Counted from the stretch's first letter, positions 46,255 through 55,854 are shown. The stretch is 64,000 nucleotides of DNA from JBKECY01 sp047975025 (GCA_047975025.1 JBKECY010000024.1:11215-75214); one strand, 5' to 3'. Numbers and translations: made by a program. The notes: generated from the letters alone by a model not told the origin.

Positions 46255-46467
46255 CTATTCTTTATTGGACATACCAATCAAATCACGTGCATAGGGTGAT
46301 TCCTGCTGCGTTGCATTGTTTCTAAGCGACTTCAAATCGTCAGCTTCCTGCAAGGGATCCCAATTACTCAAGGCAATATGCAGCAGAATAAAAAGTGCTA
46401 TCATTACAGCAGTACTTACATATGAGAATATAGTTTTGAGTTTGCCCCGAGATTTTGAATCTGCCAT
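46255..46467 (-). CDS. Small single-pass membrane protein, unknown function
   Basis: A 70-residue protein with a basic N-terminus (SKSRGKLKT), one transmembrane helix (about residues 13-32, containing TAVMIALFILLHIAL) and a polar C-terminal half. AAAGGGGGA five bases before the ATG supports translation. It lies 65 bases upstream of the Mga-type regulator and may be cotranscribed with it. I do not recognise a family. Confidence 0.6.
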   Translation of the reverse strand: MADSKSRGKLKTIFSYVSTAVMIALFILLHIALSNWDPLQEADDLKSLRNNATQQESPYARDLIGMSNKE

Positions 46468-46620
46468 ATAGTCCCCCTTTCAAATCAAACTGTACAATAC
46501 AGATAATTGTTATTATAGTATCATATGGATTGCTAAATATTCAGTTTCTATTTGCGTGAGTGAATGCAAAAAATGACCATTTAAGCGTAGAACGATATCA
46601 CCTGAATACAGAAAATACAC
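46468..46620. other. Intergenic stretch with no feature identified
   Basis: About 150 A+T-rich bases between the small membrane protein gene and the pheST promoter. I see no open frame with a ribosome site and no convincing hairpin here. A TATAAT-like box for the - strand gene occurs near 46510-46520 but lacks a good -35. Confidence 0.5.
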
Positions 46621-46648
46621 TTGACAGAAAGTCAAAGTATGTTAGAAT
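46621..46648 (+). promoter_or_regulatory. Predicted promoter of pheST
   Basis: TTGACA at 46621-46626 and TAGAAT at 46643-46648 with a 16-base spacer, immediately before the T-box leader. Confidence 0.65.
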
Positions 46649-46659
46649 GATTTTTATAC

Positions 46660-46890
46660 AGTAAAAACTTGGAAGGTGTATGTAGGAGCAAGATTTCCAA
46701 TAGAGAGAGGAGGCCATGGGCTGCAAGCTTCCTTTGGTTCAGTCGTGTTCTGAGATTCGCACCGGAGTTTCCTCTTTGAAATCAGTAGGAGAGGACGTGT
46801 CATGCGCGTTAAGCAGTTGAGTGTCCGGCTTCGGAAACTAGGGTGGTACCGCGAATTCGCTTCGTCCCTTTGGGAGGAGGTTTTTTTTTG
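46660..46890 (+). promoter_or_regulatory. T-box riboswitch leader of pheST
   Basis: The T-box sequence AGGGTGGTACCGCG is at 46840-46853, followed by a terminator stem (CTTCGTCCC with GGGAGGAGG) and nine T residues at 46881-46889. Upstream, AGAGAGAGG and GGCTGCAAGC resemble the stem I bulge and apical loop. Three TTC triplets (46738-46740, 46748-46750, 46756-46758) are candidate phenylalanine specifiers; I cannot decide among them by eye. Uncharged tRNA-Phe binding would favour the antiterminator and raise pheST expression. Confidence 0.93.
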
Positions 46891-46919
46891 TTTAAAATGC
46901 GTCATATTAGGAGGTTATT

Positions 46920-47945
46920 ATGGTATTTGATGAGAAGTTACAGGCAATTAAGCAGGAGGCAATGTCCAGAATCAGCAATGCTGTCAGTCTGGAGACCTTA
47001 CAAGAGGTCAGAGTCGCTTTTTTAGGTAAAAAAGGTGAGCTTACCGCTGTATTGAAATCTATGAAGGATGTCGCACCGGAGGAACGCCCCTTGGTGGGGC
47101 AGATCGTGAACGATGCCAGAGTGGCGATTGAAGAATCCATCGAGCAGATGAAAGATAAGTTCGAGCAGGAGAAGCTGACACGTCAGCTGCTTGAGGAAGT
47201 CATTGATGTGACATTACCTGCTAAAAAGGCGCAGATTGGGCATAGACACCCCAATACGATTGCATTGGAAGAAGTAGAGAGAATCTTCATCGGGATGGGC
47301 TATGAGGTGGTTGAGGGCCCTGAGATTGAATATGATGAGTATAACTTTGAGAAACTGAACATACCGGCAGATCATCCGGCCAAGGATGAGCAGGACACAT
47401 TTTATATTAATAAAGACATTGTGCTAAGGACCCAGACGTCACCAGTGCAGGCAAGAGTCATGGAGCAGGGCAAGCTTCCGATTCGTATGCTGGCACCCGG
47501 TCGAGTGTTTCGCTCAGATGAAGTTGATGCAACCCATTCCCCTTCCTTCCATCAGATAGAAGGCCTGGTCATTGACAAGAATATTACGTTTGCGGATTTG
47601 AAGGGTACGTTAGAAGAGTTCGCCAAGGAATTGTTTGGTGAAGACACGCGTACGAAGTTCAGGCCGCATCATTTCCCCTTTACTGAACCGAGCGCAGAAG
47701 TAGATGTTTCCTGTTTTAAATGTCATGGAACGGGCTGCCGTTTTTGCAAGGGAACAGGCTGGATTGAAATTTTAGGCTGCGGCATGGTACATCCTCATGT
47801 ATTGGAGATGTGTGGAATTGATCCTGACGAGTATACAGGATTTGCCTTTGGAGTAGGCCTTGAGCGCATTGCGCTGTTGAAATACGAAATAGATGATATG
47901 CGTCTGCTCTACGAGAATGATATACGTTTTCTGAAACAATTTTAG
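46920..47945 (+). CDS. pheS: Phenylalanyl-tRNA synthetase alpha subunit
   Basis: Catalytic class II subunit, 341 residues. An N-terminal coiled coil (about 1-85) leads to RHPNTIALEEVERIF, then motif 2 region (PGRVFRSDEVDATHSPSFHQIEGL) and motif 3 (GFAFGVGLERIALLKYEI). The cysteine-containing CFKCHGTGCRFCKGTGW segment is common in this family. AGGAGG stands seven bases before the ATG. Forms an alpha2-beta2 enzyme with PheT, encoded 11 bases downstream. Confidence 0.97.
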   Translation: MVFDEKLQAIKQEAMSRISNAVSLETLQEVRVAFLGKKGELTAVLKSMKDVAPEERPLVGQIVNDARVAIEESIEQMKDKFEQEKLTRQLLEEVIDVTLPAKKAQIGHRHPNTIALEEVERIFIGMGYEVVEGPEIEYDEYNFEKLNIPADHPAKDEQDTFYINKDIVLRTQTSPVQARVMEQGKLPIRMLAPGRVFRSDEVDATHSPSFHQIEGLVIDKNITFADLKGTLEEFAKELFGEDTRTKFRPHHFPFTEPSAEVDVSCFKCHGTGCRFCKGTGWIEILGCGMVHPHVLEMCGIDPDEYTGFAFGVGLERIALLKYEIDDMRLLYENDIRFLKQF

Positions 47946-47956
47946 GAGGAAATTTA

Positions 47957-50374
47957 ATGAATACTTCATTATCATGGATAAAAAAATATGTGCCCGATCT
48001 GCAGGCAGAGCCGCAGGAATACGCTGATAAAATGACACTGATCGGAACAAAAGTGGAAGGATTCACCAGACTGGATGCCGATCTGGAAAAAATCGTGGTC
48101 GGACAGATTGATGAGATTGCGCCGCATCCGGATGCAGATAAGCTTGTAGTTTGCCAGGTCAATATTGGCTCCGTGCAGATTCAGATTGTGACAGGGGCAA
48201 AAAATATTGCAGTTGGAGATAAAATCCCCGTAGTTCTCGTAGGTGGCCGTGTAGCCGGAAGTCATGATGGCAAGATGACGCCAGGCGGCATTAAAATCAA
48301 AAAGGGTAAGCTTCGTGGGGTGGAGTCATACGGAATGATGTGCTCGATTGAAGAGCTCGGAAGCACACACGAAATGTATCCGGAGTCACTGGAAGATGGA
48401 ATCTACATATTTGATTCGTCGGTCGAGATTGGTACGTCTGCCATAGAACAGCTGGGAGTGGATGACGTGGTATTTGAATATGAAATCACCTCGAATCGCC
48501 AGGACTGTTACAGTGTGGTGGGAATTGCCAGAGAAGCTGCCGCGGCTTTTAACAAAGAATTTTGTCCTCCGGTGATTACCCAGACGGGAAATAACGAGGA
48601 TGTAAATGACTATATTAAAGTAGTGGTAGAAGACACACAACTATGCCCCCGCTATTGTGCACGTGTTGTTAAGAATGTTAAGATTGGCCCTTCACCCACC
48701 TGGATGCAGCGCTGTCTGACAGCCAGCGGCATACGTCCGATTAATAATCTGGTGGATATCACAAATTATGTGATGGAAGAATTTGGCCAGCCGATGCACG
48801 CGTTTGATCTTGCGACAATTGCAGAACAAACAATCGTTGTCAAACGTGCACAGGATCAGGATGTTTTTACAACACTTGACGGACAGCAGCGGGAACTTGA
48901 CAGTTCGGTACTTATGATCTGCGATGGTGAAAAGGAAGTTGGCATTGCAGGTATCATGGGCGGTGAAAATTCCATGATTACGGATACAGTTACAGATGTG
49001 TTGTTTGAAGCCGCCTGCTTTGATGGCACCAATATCAGAAAGTCCAGCAAAAAGGTAGGATTACGTACAGATGCTTCGACCAAGTTCGAGAAAGGGCTGG
49101 ATCCTAATAATGCATTGCTGGCAATTAACAGAGCCTGCCAGTTGATGGAAGAGCTGGGAGCCGGAGAAGTTGTCGGTGGAGTTGTAGATGTCTATACAAC
49201 GCACAGAGAGCCGGTGCATATTACGTTTGATCCGCAAGGAATTAATAAGATTTTAGGAACTGATATAAAAGCAGAGCAAATGATCGAATACTTTGAGCGT
49301 ATCGGTCTGACATATGATGCAGACGCACAGGAAATTATTGCACCGACATTTAGAAGTGATCTGTTCAGAACGGCAGATTTGGCGGAAGAAGTTGCAAGAT
49401 TCTACGGATATGATAAAATTCCTACGACACTGCCTACCGGAGAAGCAACGACCGGCAGGCTGCCATTCAAACTACAAATCGAAGAAATTGCCAAGGATAT
49501 TGCAGAATACTGTGGTTTTTCACAAGGAATGAATTATTCTTTTGAAAGTCCCAAAGTCTTTGACCGACTGCGTCTGGATGCAGAGAGTCCATACAGACAG
49601 GCAATCCGAATTTCTAATCCGTTAGGAGAAGATTTCAGTATTATGCGTACACTTTCTGAACCGGGAATGCTGCAGTCTTTGGGACTTAATTATAAGCAGC
49701 GTAATAAACAGGTGGGACTGTATGAATTAGGAAATGTCTATATTCCGGAAAGCCTGCCGCTTACAAGTCTTCCGGAAGAGCGTATGCTGTTTACACTGGG
49801 TATGTATGACAAAGGTGACTTTTTTACAATGAAGGGTGTTATTGAGGAGTTTCTTGAGAAAGTGGGCATGCGGAAACAACCGGAATATACGACAGAAGTC
49901 CTGCGCCCCTATCTGCATCCGGGCCGTCAGGCGGTTGTTTCTTATGAGGGGGCTCCGATAGGGTATCTGGGAGAGGTACATCCGACGATTGCCAGAGAGT
50001 ATGGAATCGGAGAGAAAGCCTACCTTGCAGTCATCGATATGCCGGAAATAGTGGCACGTGCCTCCTTTGCCCATAAATATACTGGAATCGCCAAATATCC
50101 GGCGGTTACAAGGGATATCAGCATGGTGGTTCCCAAAGAAATTCCGGTTGGACAGATTGAGAAAATAATTGAGGAAAAGGGAACAAAACTGGTAGAGAGT
50201 TATGCACTGTTCGATATTTATGAAGGTGACCAAATCAAGAAGGGCTTCAAATCTGTAGCCTATTCAATTGTATTTAGAGCTAAGGACAGGACACTTGAGG
50301 AAGCCGAAATTGCCGAAAGAATGGCTGCGATCCTAAAAGCACTGGAACTGTCCGGTATTGAATTAAGGAGCTGA
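47957..50374 (+). CDS. pheT: Phenylalanyl-tRNA synthetase beta subunit
   Basis: Beta subunit of 805 residues. The N-terminal tRNA-binding OB domain has HPDADKLVVCQVNIG and QIVTGAKNI. The B3/B4 editing domain contains SNRQDCYSVVGIARE. The B5 region starts THREPVHITFDP, and the C-terminal anticodon-binding domain has KYPAVTRDISMVVPKEIPVG and DQIKKGFKSVAYSIVFRAKDRTL, the latter typical of the ferredoxin-fold B8 domain. Length is standard. Confidence 0.97.
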   Translation: MNTSLSWIKKYVPDLQAEPQEYADKMTLIGTKVEGFTRLDADLEKIVVGQIDEIAPHPDADKLVVCQVNIGSVQIQIVTGAKNIAVGDKIPVVLVGGRVAGSHDGKMTPGGIKIKKGKLRGVESYGMMCSIEELGSTHEMYPESLEDGIYIFDSSVEIGTSAIEQLGVDDVVFEYEITSNRQDCYSVVGIAREAAAAFNKEFCPPVITQTGNNEDVNDYIKVVVEDTQLCPRYCARVVKNVKIGPSPTWMQRCLTASGIRPINNLVDITNYVMEEFGQPMHAFDLATIAEQTIVVKRAQDQDVFTTLDGQQRELDSSVLMICDGEKEVGIAGIMGGENSMITDTVTDVLFEAACFDGTNIRKSSKKVGLRTDASTKFEKGLDPNNALLAINRACQLMEELGAGEVVGGVVDVYTTHREPVHITFDPQGINKILGTDIKAEQMIEYFERIGLTYDADAQEIIAPTFRSDLFRTADLAEEVARFYGYDKIPTTLPTGEATTGRLPFKLQIEEIAKDIAEYCGFSQGMNYSFESPKVFDRLRLDAESPYRQAIRISNPLGEDFSIMRTLSEPGMLQSLGLNYKQRNKQVGLYELGNVYIPESLPLTSLPEERMLFTLGMYDKGDFFTMKGVIEEFLEKVGMRKQPEYTTEVLRPYLHPGRQAVVSYEGAPIGYLGEVHPTIAREYGIGEKAYLAVIDMPEIVARASFAHKYTGIAKYPAVTRDISMVVPKEIPVGQIEKIIEEKGTKLVESYALFDIYEGDQIKKGFKSVAYSIVFRAKDRTLEEAEIAERMAAILKALELSGIELRS

Positions 50375-50378
50375 TAGT

Positions 50379-50987
50379 ATGCTTTTATATGTTATGCGAC
50401 ATGGAGAAACTGACTGGAACCTGCAAAAGAGAATACAGGGTATGGCGGACATTGATCTTAATGAAACCGGCAAGACAGCTGCCATACTGACCGGCCAGGG
50501 GTTAAGTGATGTGGATTTTGACATTGCATTTACAAGTCCGCTTCGCAGGGCGCGTGAAACAGCCAGACTGGTGTTAAAGGACAGAGATGTTCCAATACAC
50601 GATGAACAGCGTATTCGGGAAATCAATTTCGGTGTTTTTGAAGGCTTGGCCTATGAAACAGAAATTGATGTGGCAAGAAGAAAAGAATTTGCCCGTTTCT
50701 TTGAAGAGCCGTATCAATACCAGCCGCCGGAGAATGGGGAGACAATTCGAGAAGTATGTGCTCGTACCAAAGATTTTTACCAGGAGCTGATTCATGACAC
50801 AGGGATGCAGGATAAGCGGATTTTGCTGGTATCACATGGCTGTGCAGTTCGTGCCTTTATGCAGAATGTGTATGAACCAAGTAATGATTTCTGGCATGGA
50901 AGCGTCCCTCCAAATTGTGGGATTTCAATCATTGAAGTCAAAGAGGGCTCTGCGGCCTTAGTACGTGAAGATACTGTGTTTTTTTAG
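50379..50987 (+). CDS. Histidine phosphatase family protein
   Basis: Phosphoglycerate-mutase-like phosphatase of 202 residues, starting four bases after pheT. The catalytic motif is YVMRHGETDWNLQKRIQG with the phospho-accepting His of RHG; the second arginine is in FTSPLRRARETARLV, the acid in REINFGVFEGLAYE and the second catalytic His in ILLVSHGCAVRAF. It could dephosphorylate a sugar phosphate, a nucleotide or alpha-ribazole phosphate; sequence does not say. Confidence 0.9.
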   Translation: MLLYVMRHGETDWNLQKRIQGMADIDLNETGKTAAILTGQGLSDVDFDIAFTSPLRRARETARLVLKDRDVPIHDEQRIREINFGVFEGLAYETEIDVARRKEFARFFEEPYQYQPPENGETIREVCARTKDFYQELIHDTGMQDKRILLVSHGCAVRAFMQNVYEPSNDFWHGSVPPNCGISIIEVKEGSAALVREDTVFF

Positions 50988-51036
50988 AAACTGTACACAT
51001 GGTTGCAGATAGAAATACAGCGGCAGGAGAAGATGT

Positions 51037-52062
51037 ATGAAGACAAGTGATTTTAAATATGATTTACCGGAGGAATTAATTGCACAGGACCCGCTGCTTA
51101 AAAGGACAGACTCCCGTTTGATGATTGTGGACAGGCAAAAAGGCGTACAGGCACATGAGACTTTTGCGAATCTTCCGCTCTATTTGAAGCCCGGGGACTG
51201 TCTGGTGCTGAATGATACCAAAGTGATCCCGGCGCGTCTGATTGGCCGCAAGGCAGGGACAGATGCTGTGATTGAATTGCTGTTGTTGCGCAGAATCGAT
51301 AAGGATGTGTGGGAGACGCTGGTCAAGCCTGGAAAGAAGGCAAAGCCGGGCACCAAAATTACTTTTGGCGAAGGCCTTTTGACCGGTGAAATTACCGATA
51401 TTGTAGAAGAGGGAAACCGCCTTGTCCGTTTTAGCTATGAGGGGATCTTTGAAGAAATTCTGGATCAGCTAGGCGAGATGCCGCTGCCTCCGTATATTAC
51501 GCATAAATTACAGGATAAGCAGCGGTATCAGACGGTATATGCTAAACATGATGGCTCTGCGGCAGCACCTACGGCCGGACTGCATTTTACGCAGGAACTT
51601 TTGGAGGAAATCAAGGCGAAGGGGATTCAAATTGAATTTGTGACTTTGCATGTTGGACTTGGCACATTCCGTCCGGTTAAAGTGGAAGATGTTACTGCGC
51701 ATCATATGCATGAAGAGTTTTATTGTATTGACCAGTCGACGGCTGACCGGATTAATGAAGCGAAGAAGCAAGGGGGAAGAATCATTGCAGTGGGTACTAC
51801 AAGCTGCAGGACACTTGAATCTGCGACAGATGCCAACGGCATTTTGCAAGCTGGAAGCAGCTGGACCGGTATTTTTATTTATCCGGGCTATCAATTCAAG
51901 CTTACGGATGGGCTTGTGACGAATTTTCATTTGCCGGAGTCGACACTTTTGATGCTGGTATCAGCATTCTCAAATAAGGAATTGATGCTTAAGGCATACA
52001 AGACAGCTGTGGAAGAACGGTACAGATTCTTCTCGTTTGGAGATGCCATGTTGTTAATTTAA
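51037..52062 (+). CDS. queA: S-adenosylmethionine:tRNA ribosyltransferase-isomerase
   Basis: QueA, 341 residues, transfers and isomerises the ribose of SAM onto preQ1-modified tRNA to give epoxyqueuosine. Motifs include KTSDFKYDLPEELIAQDP at the N-terminus, DCLVLNDTKVIPARLIG, MPLPPYI, DGSAAAPTAGLHFT, and the C-terminal FHLPESTLLMLVSAF. Other queuosine genes are not in the window. It has a 49-base gap from the histidine phosphatase gene and a terminator behind it. Confidence 0.96.
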   Translation: MKTSDFKYDLPEELIAQDPLLKRTDSRLMIVDRQKGVQAHETFANLPLYLKPGDCLVLNDTKVIPARLIGRKAGTDAVIELLLLRRIDKDVWETLVKPGKKAKPGTKITFGEGLLTGEITDIVEEGNRLVRFSYEGIFEEILDQLGEMPLPPYITHKLQDKQRYQTVYAKHDGSAAAPTAGLHFTQELLEEIKAKGIQIEFVTLHVGLGTFRPVKVEDVTAHHMHEEFYCIDQSTADRINEAKKQGGRIIAVGTTSCRTLESATDANGILQAGSSWTGIFIYPGYQFKLTDGLVTNFHLPESTLLMLVSAFSNKELMLKAYKTAVEERYRFFSFGDAMLLI

Positions 52063-52083
52063 GTAAATACGTTTGTATAAAAA

Positions 52084-52118
52084 GGACAGTCTGCGTAATG
52101 GCATGACTGTTTTTTTGT
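52084..52118 (+). terminator. Terminator after queA
   Basis: ACAGTC (52086-52091) and GACTGT (52105-52110) form the stem, followed by a run of T to 52117. Confidence 0.65.
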
Positions 52119-52145
52119 GAAATGAAACAAAATATAGTATTCCTA

Positions 52146-52174
52146 TTGAAAAAGTATGATAAAGATGATATTCT
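52146..52174 (+). promoter_or_regulatory. Predicted promoter of the DUF2325 gene
   Basis: TTGAAA at 52146-52151 and TATTCT at 52169-52174 with a 17-base spacer. Confidence 0.45.
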
Positions 52175-52228
52175 AGTAAAAATACAATTCAGGAAAAGAA
52201 AACAGTGTACAAGGAAGGAGAACAGCGT

Positions 52229-52567
52229 ATGAGTATAGTGATTATTGGCGGTCACGACAAAATGGCCTGCAGATATAAGAGCATCTGTGATCAATATGAT
52301 ACCAAGTCAAAGGTATTTACACAGATGCCCAGTGATTTGAAGAATAAAATAGGAAACCCAAACGTATGTATCCTGTTCATGAATACTGTATCACATAATA
52401 TGGTACGCTGCGCGCTTGAAGAGGCGAAGAAAAAGTCAATGACAGTGGTGCGTTCTTTTAGCAGCAGCGGAAGTGCATTGATTGAGATTTTGGACAGATA
52501 CTATGGACAAAATTGTGAGAATAGCGAATGTGGCAATCAGGATTGCGCATATAAAAAAAGACAGTAA
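52229..52567 (+). CDS. DUF2325 family protein
   Basis: A 112-residue protein matching the DUF2325 pattern: SIVIIGGHDKMACRYKSICDQY at the N-terminus (two adjacent stretches), a middle with CILFMNTVSHNMV and a C-terminal RSFSSSGSALIEIL. It has a Rossmann-like start and no membrane segment. The ATG at 52229 follows AAGGAAGGAG. Extra cysteines near the C-terminus (NCENSECGNQDC) could bind metal. The role of DUF2325 proteins is not established. The gene ends inside its terminator. Confidence 0.85.
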   Translation: MSIVIIGGHDKMACRYKSICDQYDTKSKVFTQMPSDLKNKIGNPNVCILFMNTVSHNMVRCALEEAKKKSMTVVRSFSSSGSALIEILDRYYGQNCENSECGNQDCAYKKRQ

Positions 52568-52581
52568 GCTGTCTTTTTTTA
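52552..52581. terminator. Bidirectional terminator between DUF2325 and ppk2 genes
   Basis: AAAAAAAGACAG, loop TAAG, CTGTCTTTTTTT. A stem with A and T flanks overlapping the end of the + strand gene and facing the end of the - strand operon. Confidence 0.8.
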
Positions 52582-52588
52582 TGTTCAA

Positions 52589-53452
52589 TTACTCATTTTC
52601 CAGAGCAAGGCGGCACTCATCCAGACGAGCCTGCTGTTCGGCGGGTAATTGCGGGTATACAGGATTTATATCTTTTAGAACTTGTATGATGACCTCAGAA
52701 GTCAGATAGCACGTGTACCATTTGTGGTCAGCCGGTAATGCATACCATGGACTGTGCTGTGTAGAAGTATGTTCAATTACTTTGGCATATACATCATGGT
52801 ACGTAGAGAACATATGACGTTCCTGCAAGTCACTTTCTGAAAATTTCCAATTCTTTTCAGGAATATTGAGGCGTTCCAGGAAACGTTCTTTTTGCTTTTC
52901 TTTTGATACGTTCAAAAATATTTTGACTACCCGAATCGCATTCTCGTATAGGTACTCCTCATAGTGGCGAATCTGCTCATAGCGCTTTTTGAACAGATCT
53001 GGATCGTCTATGCAGCGGGAAGGCATACGATAAGATTTCTGCAGATTATGTACCTGTGTAATTAGCACGTCTTCATAATAGGAGCGGTTGAAGATTGAGA
53101 TTTCACCGCGTTTGGGTAGCGATACAGAAGCACGCCAGAGATAGTCATGCGCCAATTCAGAGGCAGTTGGCTGCTTAAAAGAGTGTACGGTAATTCCCTG
53201 GGGGTTCATGGCACCCATTACATGTTTGATCGTACTGTCTTTACCGGCAGCATCAAGTGCCTGAAATATTACGACAAGACCCTCACGTGCATCGGCATAG
53301 AGTTTCTCCTGAAGTTCTGCCATGAGCAGCAGATTCTGCTGTGTCAATTCTTCGATTTCCTCACGACTTACCCCATCCGGCTTACTAGATGTCGGTAAAG
53401 ATTTCAACGCAACAGACTTTGTGTTATCAAATCGGTATTTTTCACTATACAT
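52589..53452 (-). CDS. PPK2-family polyphosphate kinase
   Basis: Polyphosphate-nucleotide phosphotransferase of the PPK2 family, 287 residues. The P-loop is FQALDAAGKDSTIKHVM, followed by the family block GITVHSFKQPTASELAHDYLWR and a lid region with FNRSYYEDVLITQVH. It probably phosphorylates AMP or ADP with polyphosphate; the subclass cannot be set by eye. It lies 12 bases downstream of aroA in the tyrA-aroA-ppk2 run, an unexpected partner for aromatic biosynthesis. Confidence 0.92.
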   Translation of the reverse strand: MYSEKYRFDNTKSVALKSLPTSSKPDGVSREEIEELTQQNLLLMAELQEKLYADAREGLVVIFQALDAAGKDSTIKHVMGAMNPQGITVHSFKQPTASELAHDYLWRASVSLPKRGEISIFNRSYYEDVLITQVHNLQKSYRMPSRCIDDPDLFKKRYEQIRHYEEYLYENAIRVVKIFLNVSKEKQKERFLERLNIPEKNWKFSESDLQERHMFSTYHDVYAKVIEHTSTQHSPWYALPADHKWYTCYLTSEVIIQVLKDINPVYPQLPAEQQARLDECRLALENE

Positions 53453-53464
53453 AGTTGGTCTCCT

Positions 53465-54751
53465 TTACATGATAAGTGACTCCAGGTCATGATAAAAATT
53501 GGGATAGGATATGGCTGTACAAGATGCATCCTGTATTTCAGTTGTGCCCCTGGCAACCAGTGCAGCAATTGAAAATGCCATTGCAATACGATGGTCCAGA
53601 TGTGTATTGATGCATGCGCCATGCAGTTCTTCGCGTCCTTTAATAATCATACCATCCGGCTGTGCGCTTATGTCGGCTCCCATCTGTTCCAAATTAGAGG
53701 TAATCGTTGCAATCCGGTCAGACTCTTTTTTGGTCAGTTCCTGTGCATCGCGGATTACTGTTGTGCCTTCTGCGGTCGCAGCAAGAACAGCGAGAATCGG
53801 AATCTCATCGATCAGTGTGGGAATCAGAGCCCCGCCAATTTCGACCCCTTTTAGCCGGCTGGAACGCACCAGAAGATCGGCAGAACGTTCACCGCTATTG
53901 GTATGTTCGTTTAAGTAAGTAATATCTCCGCCCATACGTTCACAAACCTCTAGAATTCCTGCTCTCGTTGGATTGATTCCAACATTTTTTATCAGAATCT
54001 CAGAGTCAGGAACAAGCAGTCCGGCAGCAATAAAGTAGGCAGCAGAAGAGATATCTCCGGGAACAATCACCTCCCGTCCGATTAGATGCGGCTGTGGTTC
54101 AATGGTAACCGTCGTGTCCTGTGTTGTCAGTTGTGCACCGAAATGCTGCAGCATAAGTTCAGAATGATTGCGGGATACATACGGTTCGGTTACAGATGTA
54201 GGGGATTGCGCATATAGCCCTGCAAGCAACAGGCAGGATTTGACCTGTGCAGAAGCAATCGGAGAGGTATAGTGAATGCCATGCAGCAAAGCCGGTGCAA
54301 TCTGAAGCGGAGCGCATTGTGTGTCGTTTTGTCCGCTGATAGAGGCACCCATCTGGGTCAGCGGTGTAATAATCCGCTGCATGGGACGGCGCCGGATGGA
54401 GGCATCTCCTGTCAGAGTACTGGCAAAGGACTGACCGCATAGAATACCAGACATAAGTCGTGCGGTCGTACCGCTGTTGCCGACATCCAGGACATTGAGG
54501 GGCGCTGAGAGGCCGTACAAGCCCTTTCCCTGGACGATAATATCTTCTCCGGTATTTTCAATGGAAACACCCATTTGCCGAAAACAGGAGATGGTAGAAA
54601 GACAATCATCACCCTGCAGAAAATTGTGAATCTGTGTCGTACCATCCGCAATGGAGCCAATCATGACAGCTCTGTGCGATATGGACTTGTCTCCGGGGAC
54701 TGTGACTTCGCCGGTCAGGCGTTTTACAGATTGGATTTGCTTTGTATTCAT
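53465..54751 (-). CDS. aroA: 3-phosphoshikimate 1-carboxyvinyltransferase (EPSP synthase)
   Basis: EPSP synthase of 428 residues, joining PEP to shikimate 3-phosphate. The N-terminal LTGEVTVPGDKSISHRAVMIG and DVGNSGTTARLMSGIL are diagnostic, with RRRPMQRIITPLTQMGA and DEIPILAVLAATAEG later. The gene starts eight bases after tyrA on the same strand. Its LMSGIL variation after NSGTTAR and other residues do not show which glyphosate class it belongs to. Confidence 0.96.
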   Translation of the reverse strand: MNTKQIQSVKRLTGEVTVPGDKSISHRAVMIGSIADGTTQIHNFLQGDDCLSTISCFRQMGVSIENTGEDIIVQGKGLYGLSAPLNVLDVGNSGTTARLMSGILCGQSFASTLTGDASIRRRPMQRIITPLTQMGASISGQNDTQCAPLQIAPALLHGIHYTSPIASAQVKSCLLLAGLYAQSPTSVTEPYVSRNHSELMLQHFGAQLTTQDTTVTIEPQPHLIGREVIVPGDISSAAYFIAAGLLVPDSEILIKNVGINPTRAGILEVCERMGGDITYLNEHTNSGERSADLLVRSSRLKGVEIGGALIPTLIDEIPILAVLAATAEGTTVIRDAQELTKKESDRIATITSNLEQMGADISAQPDGMIIKGREELHGACINTHLDHRIAMAFSIAALVARGTTEIQDASCTAISYPNFYHDLESLIM

Positions 54752-54759
54752 AGTAACTC

Positions 54760-55854
54760 CTAACGTTCATAGACAGTGTAGTTGTGTTGGGAAAGCAAGA
54801 TGGCGGCGCGCTGCAGTGCTGTCGCATCGTAAAACTGGATTTCGAGAACTCCTTCATCAAACTCGCGGTTATGTATGATACCAATATTTTTAATACTGAT
54901 TAAATGAGTTGCCAGAAGTCCTGAAACTCTGGAAATCCCCCCGATTTCGTCTGCAAGGTCACAATACAGAAGATAGGATTGCTGCAAAGGTGAAGAGGCA
55001 GAGGTCTGCATCGAATTACGGTAAGCACCTGCGGTTTCGAACAGTGTAAAAAGTCCGTCGGCATCCTTATTGTCAATCAGCAGGCGCGCCTGTACCAATA
55101 ATTTGATATACTCATCCAGAAGTTTTGAAATGTTATCAGAATTCTGCAGGCAGATCTGCTGCCATACGCTGGGGGAGGAAGAGGCGATGCGAGTAATGTC
55201 TTTAAATCCTCCCGCAGCAAGAAGCTTCATGAGCTGGTCTTCATTGTCCGAATTAGCGATCAGATGTACCAAGGCTGCCGCAGCGATATGAGGAACATGG
55301 CTTACACCTGCGGTAATATAGTCGTGCTCATCGTAAGAAAGCACCAGCGGTATTGCCCCAATGGAAGATATCAATTGCACATATTCTGCAGTTTTTTGCA
55401 GAGGCACATTATCGGAGGGGGTAATAATATAGTAGGCATTTTCCAGCAGAGCCGCACGTGCATACTGATACCCGCTTTTCTCAGAACCGGCCATGGGATG
55501 TCCGCCGATAAATTTATCCTGCAGATCTAAGGCGTGTACAGCGGCATGTATGGCACCTTTGACGCTTCCGACATCGGAAAAAAGTGCATCTTCCTTTAGA
55601 ATCTCCTTGATAAAAGGCAGATAGTCTATGGCAGAGGTCACAGGAACACATAAAAATATATAGTCACAAGAAGCAAAGCGCTCATCTTTTTCCGATAAAA
55701 TACTTTGGATGATACCTTCTTGTCTGGCACTTTTGAGAATCGCGGAATCATTATCGTATGCCATAATATGATATTCCGGGTGAAAGGTGTGAATTGCCTT
55801 GGCCAGAGAGCCGCCAATGAGGCCCAGACCGACAAAACCAATGGTTGTGTTCAT
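54760..55854 (-). CDS. tyrA: Prephenate dehydrogenase with C-terminal ACT domain
   Basis: NAD-dependent prephenate dehydrogenase of 364 residues, producing 4-hydroxyphenylpyruvate for tyrosine synthesis. The Rossmann motif is IGFVGLGLIGGSLAKAIH, and the catalytic region has DVGSVKGAIH and GGHPMAGSEKSGYQYA. The last 75 residues look like an ACT domain (EIGGISRVSGLLATHLISIK), which would give feedback control by tyrosine. First gene of tyrA-aroA-ppk2, preceded by a strong promoter and a hairpin leader. Confidence 0.94.
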   Translation of the reverse strand: MNTTIGFVGLGLIGGSLAKAIHTFHPEYHIMAYDNDSAILKSARQEGIIQSILSEKDERFASCDYIFLCVPVTSAIDYLPFIKEILKEDALFSDVGSVKGAIHAAVHALDLQDKFIGGHPMAGSEKSGYQYARAALLENAYYIITPSDNVPLQKTAEYVQLISSIGAIPLVLSYDEHDYITAGVSHVPHIAAAALVHLIANSDNEDQLMKLLAAGGFKDITRIASSSPSVWQQICLQNSDNISKLLDEYIKLLVQARLLIDNKDADGLFTLFETAGAYRNSMQTSASSPLQQSYLLYCDLADEIGGISRVSGLLATHLISIKNIGIIHNREFDEGVLEIQFYDATALQRAAILLSQHNYTVYER

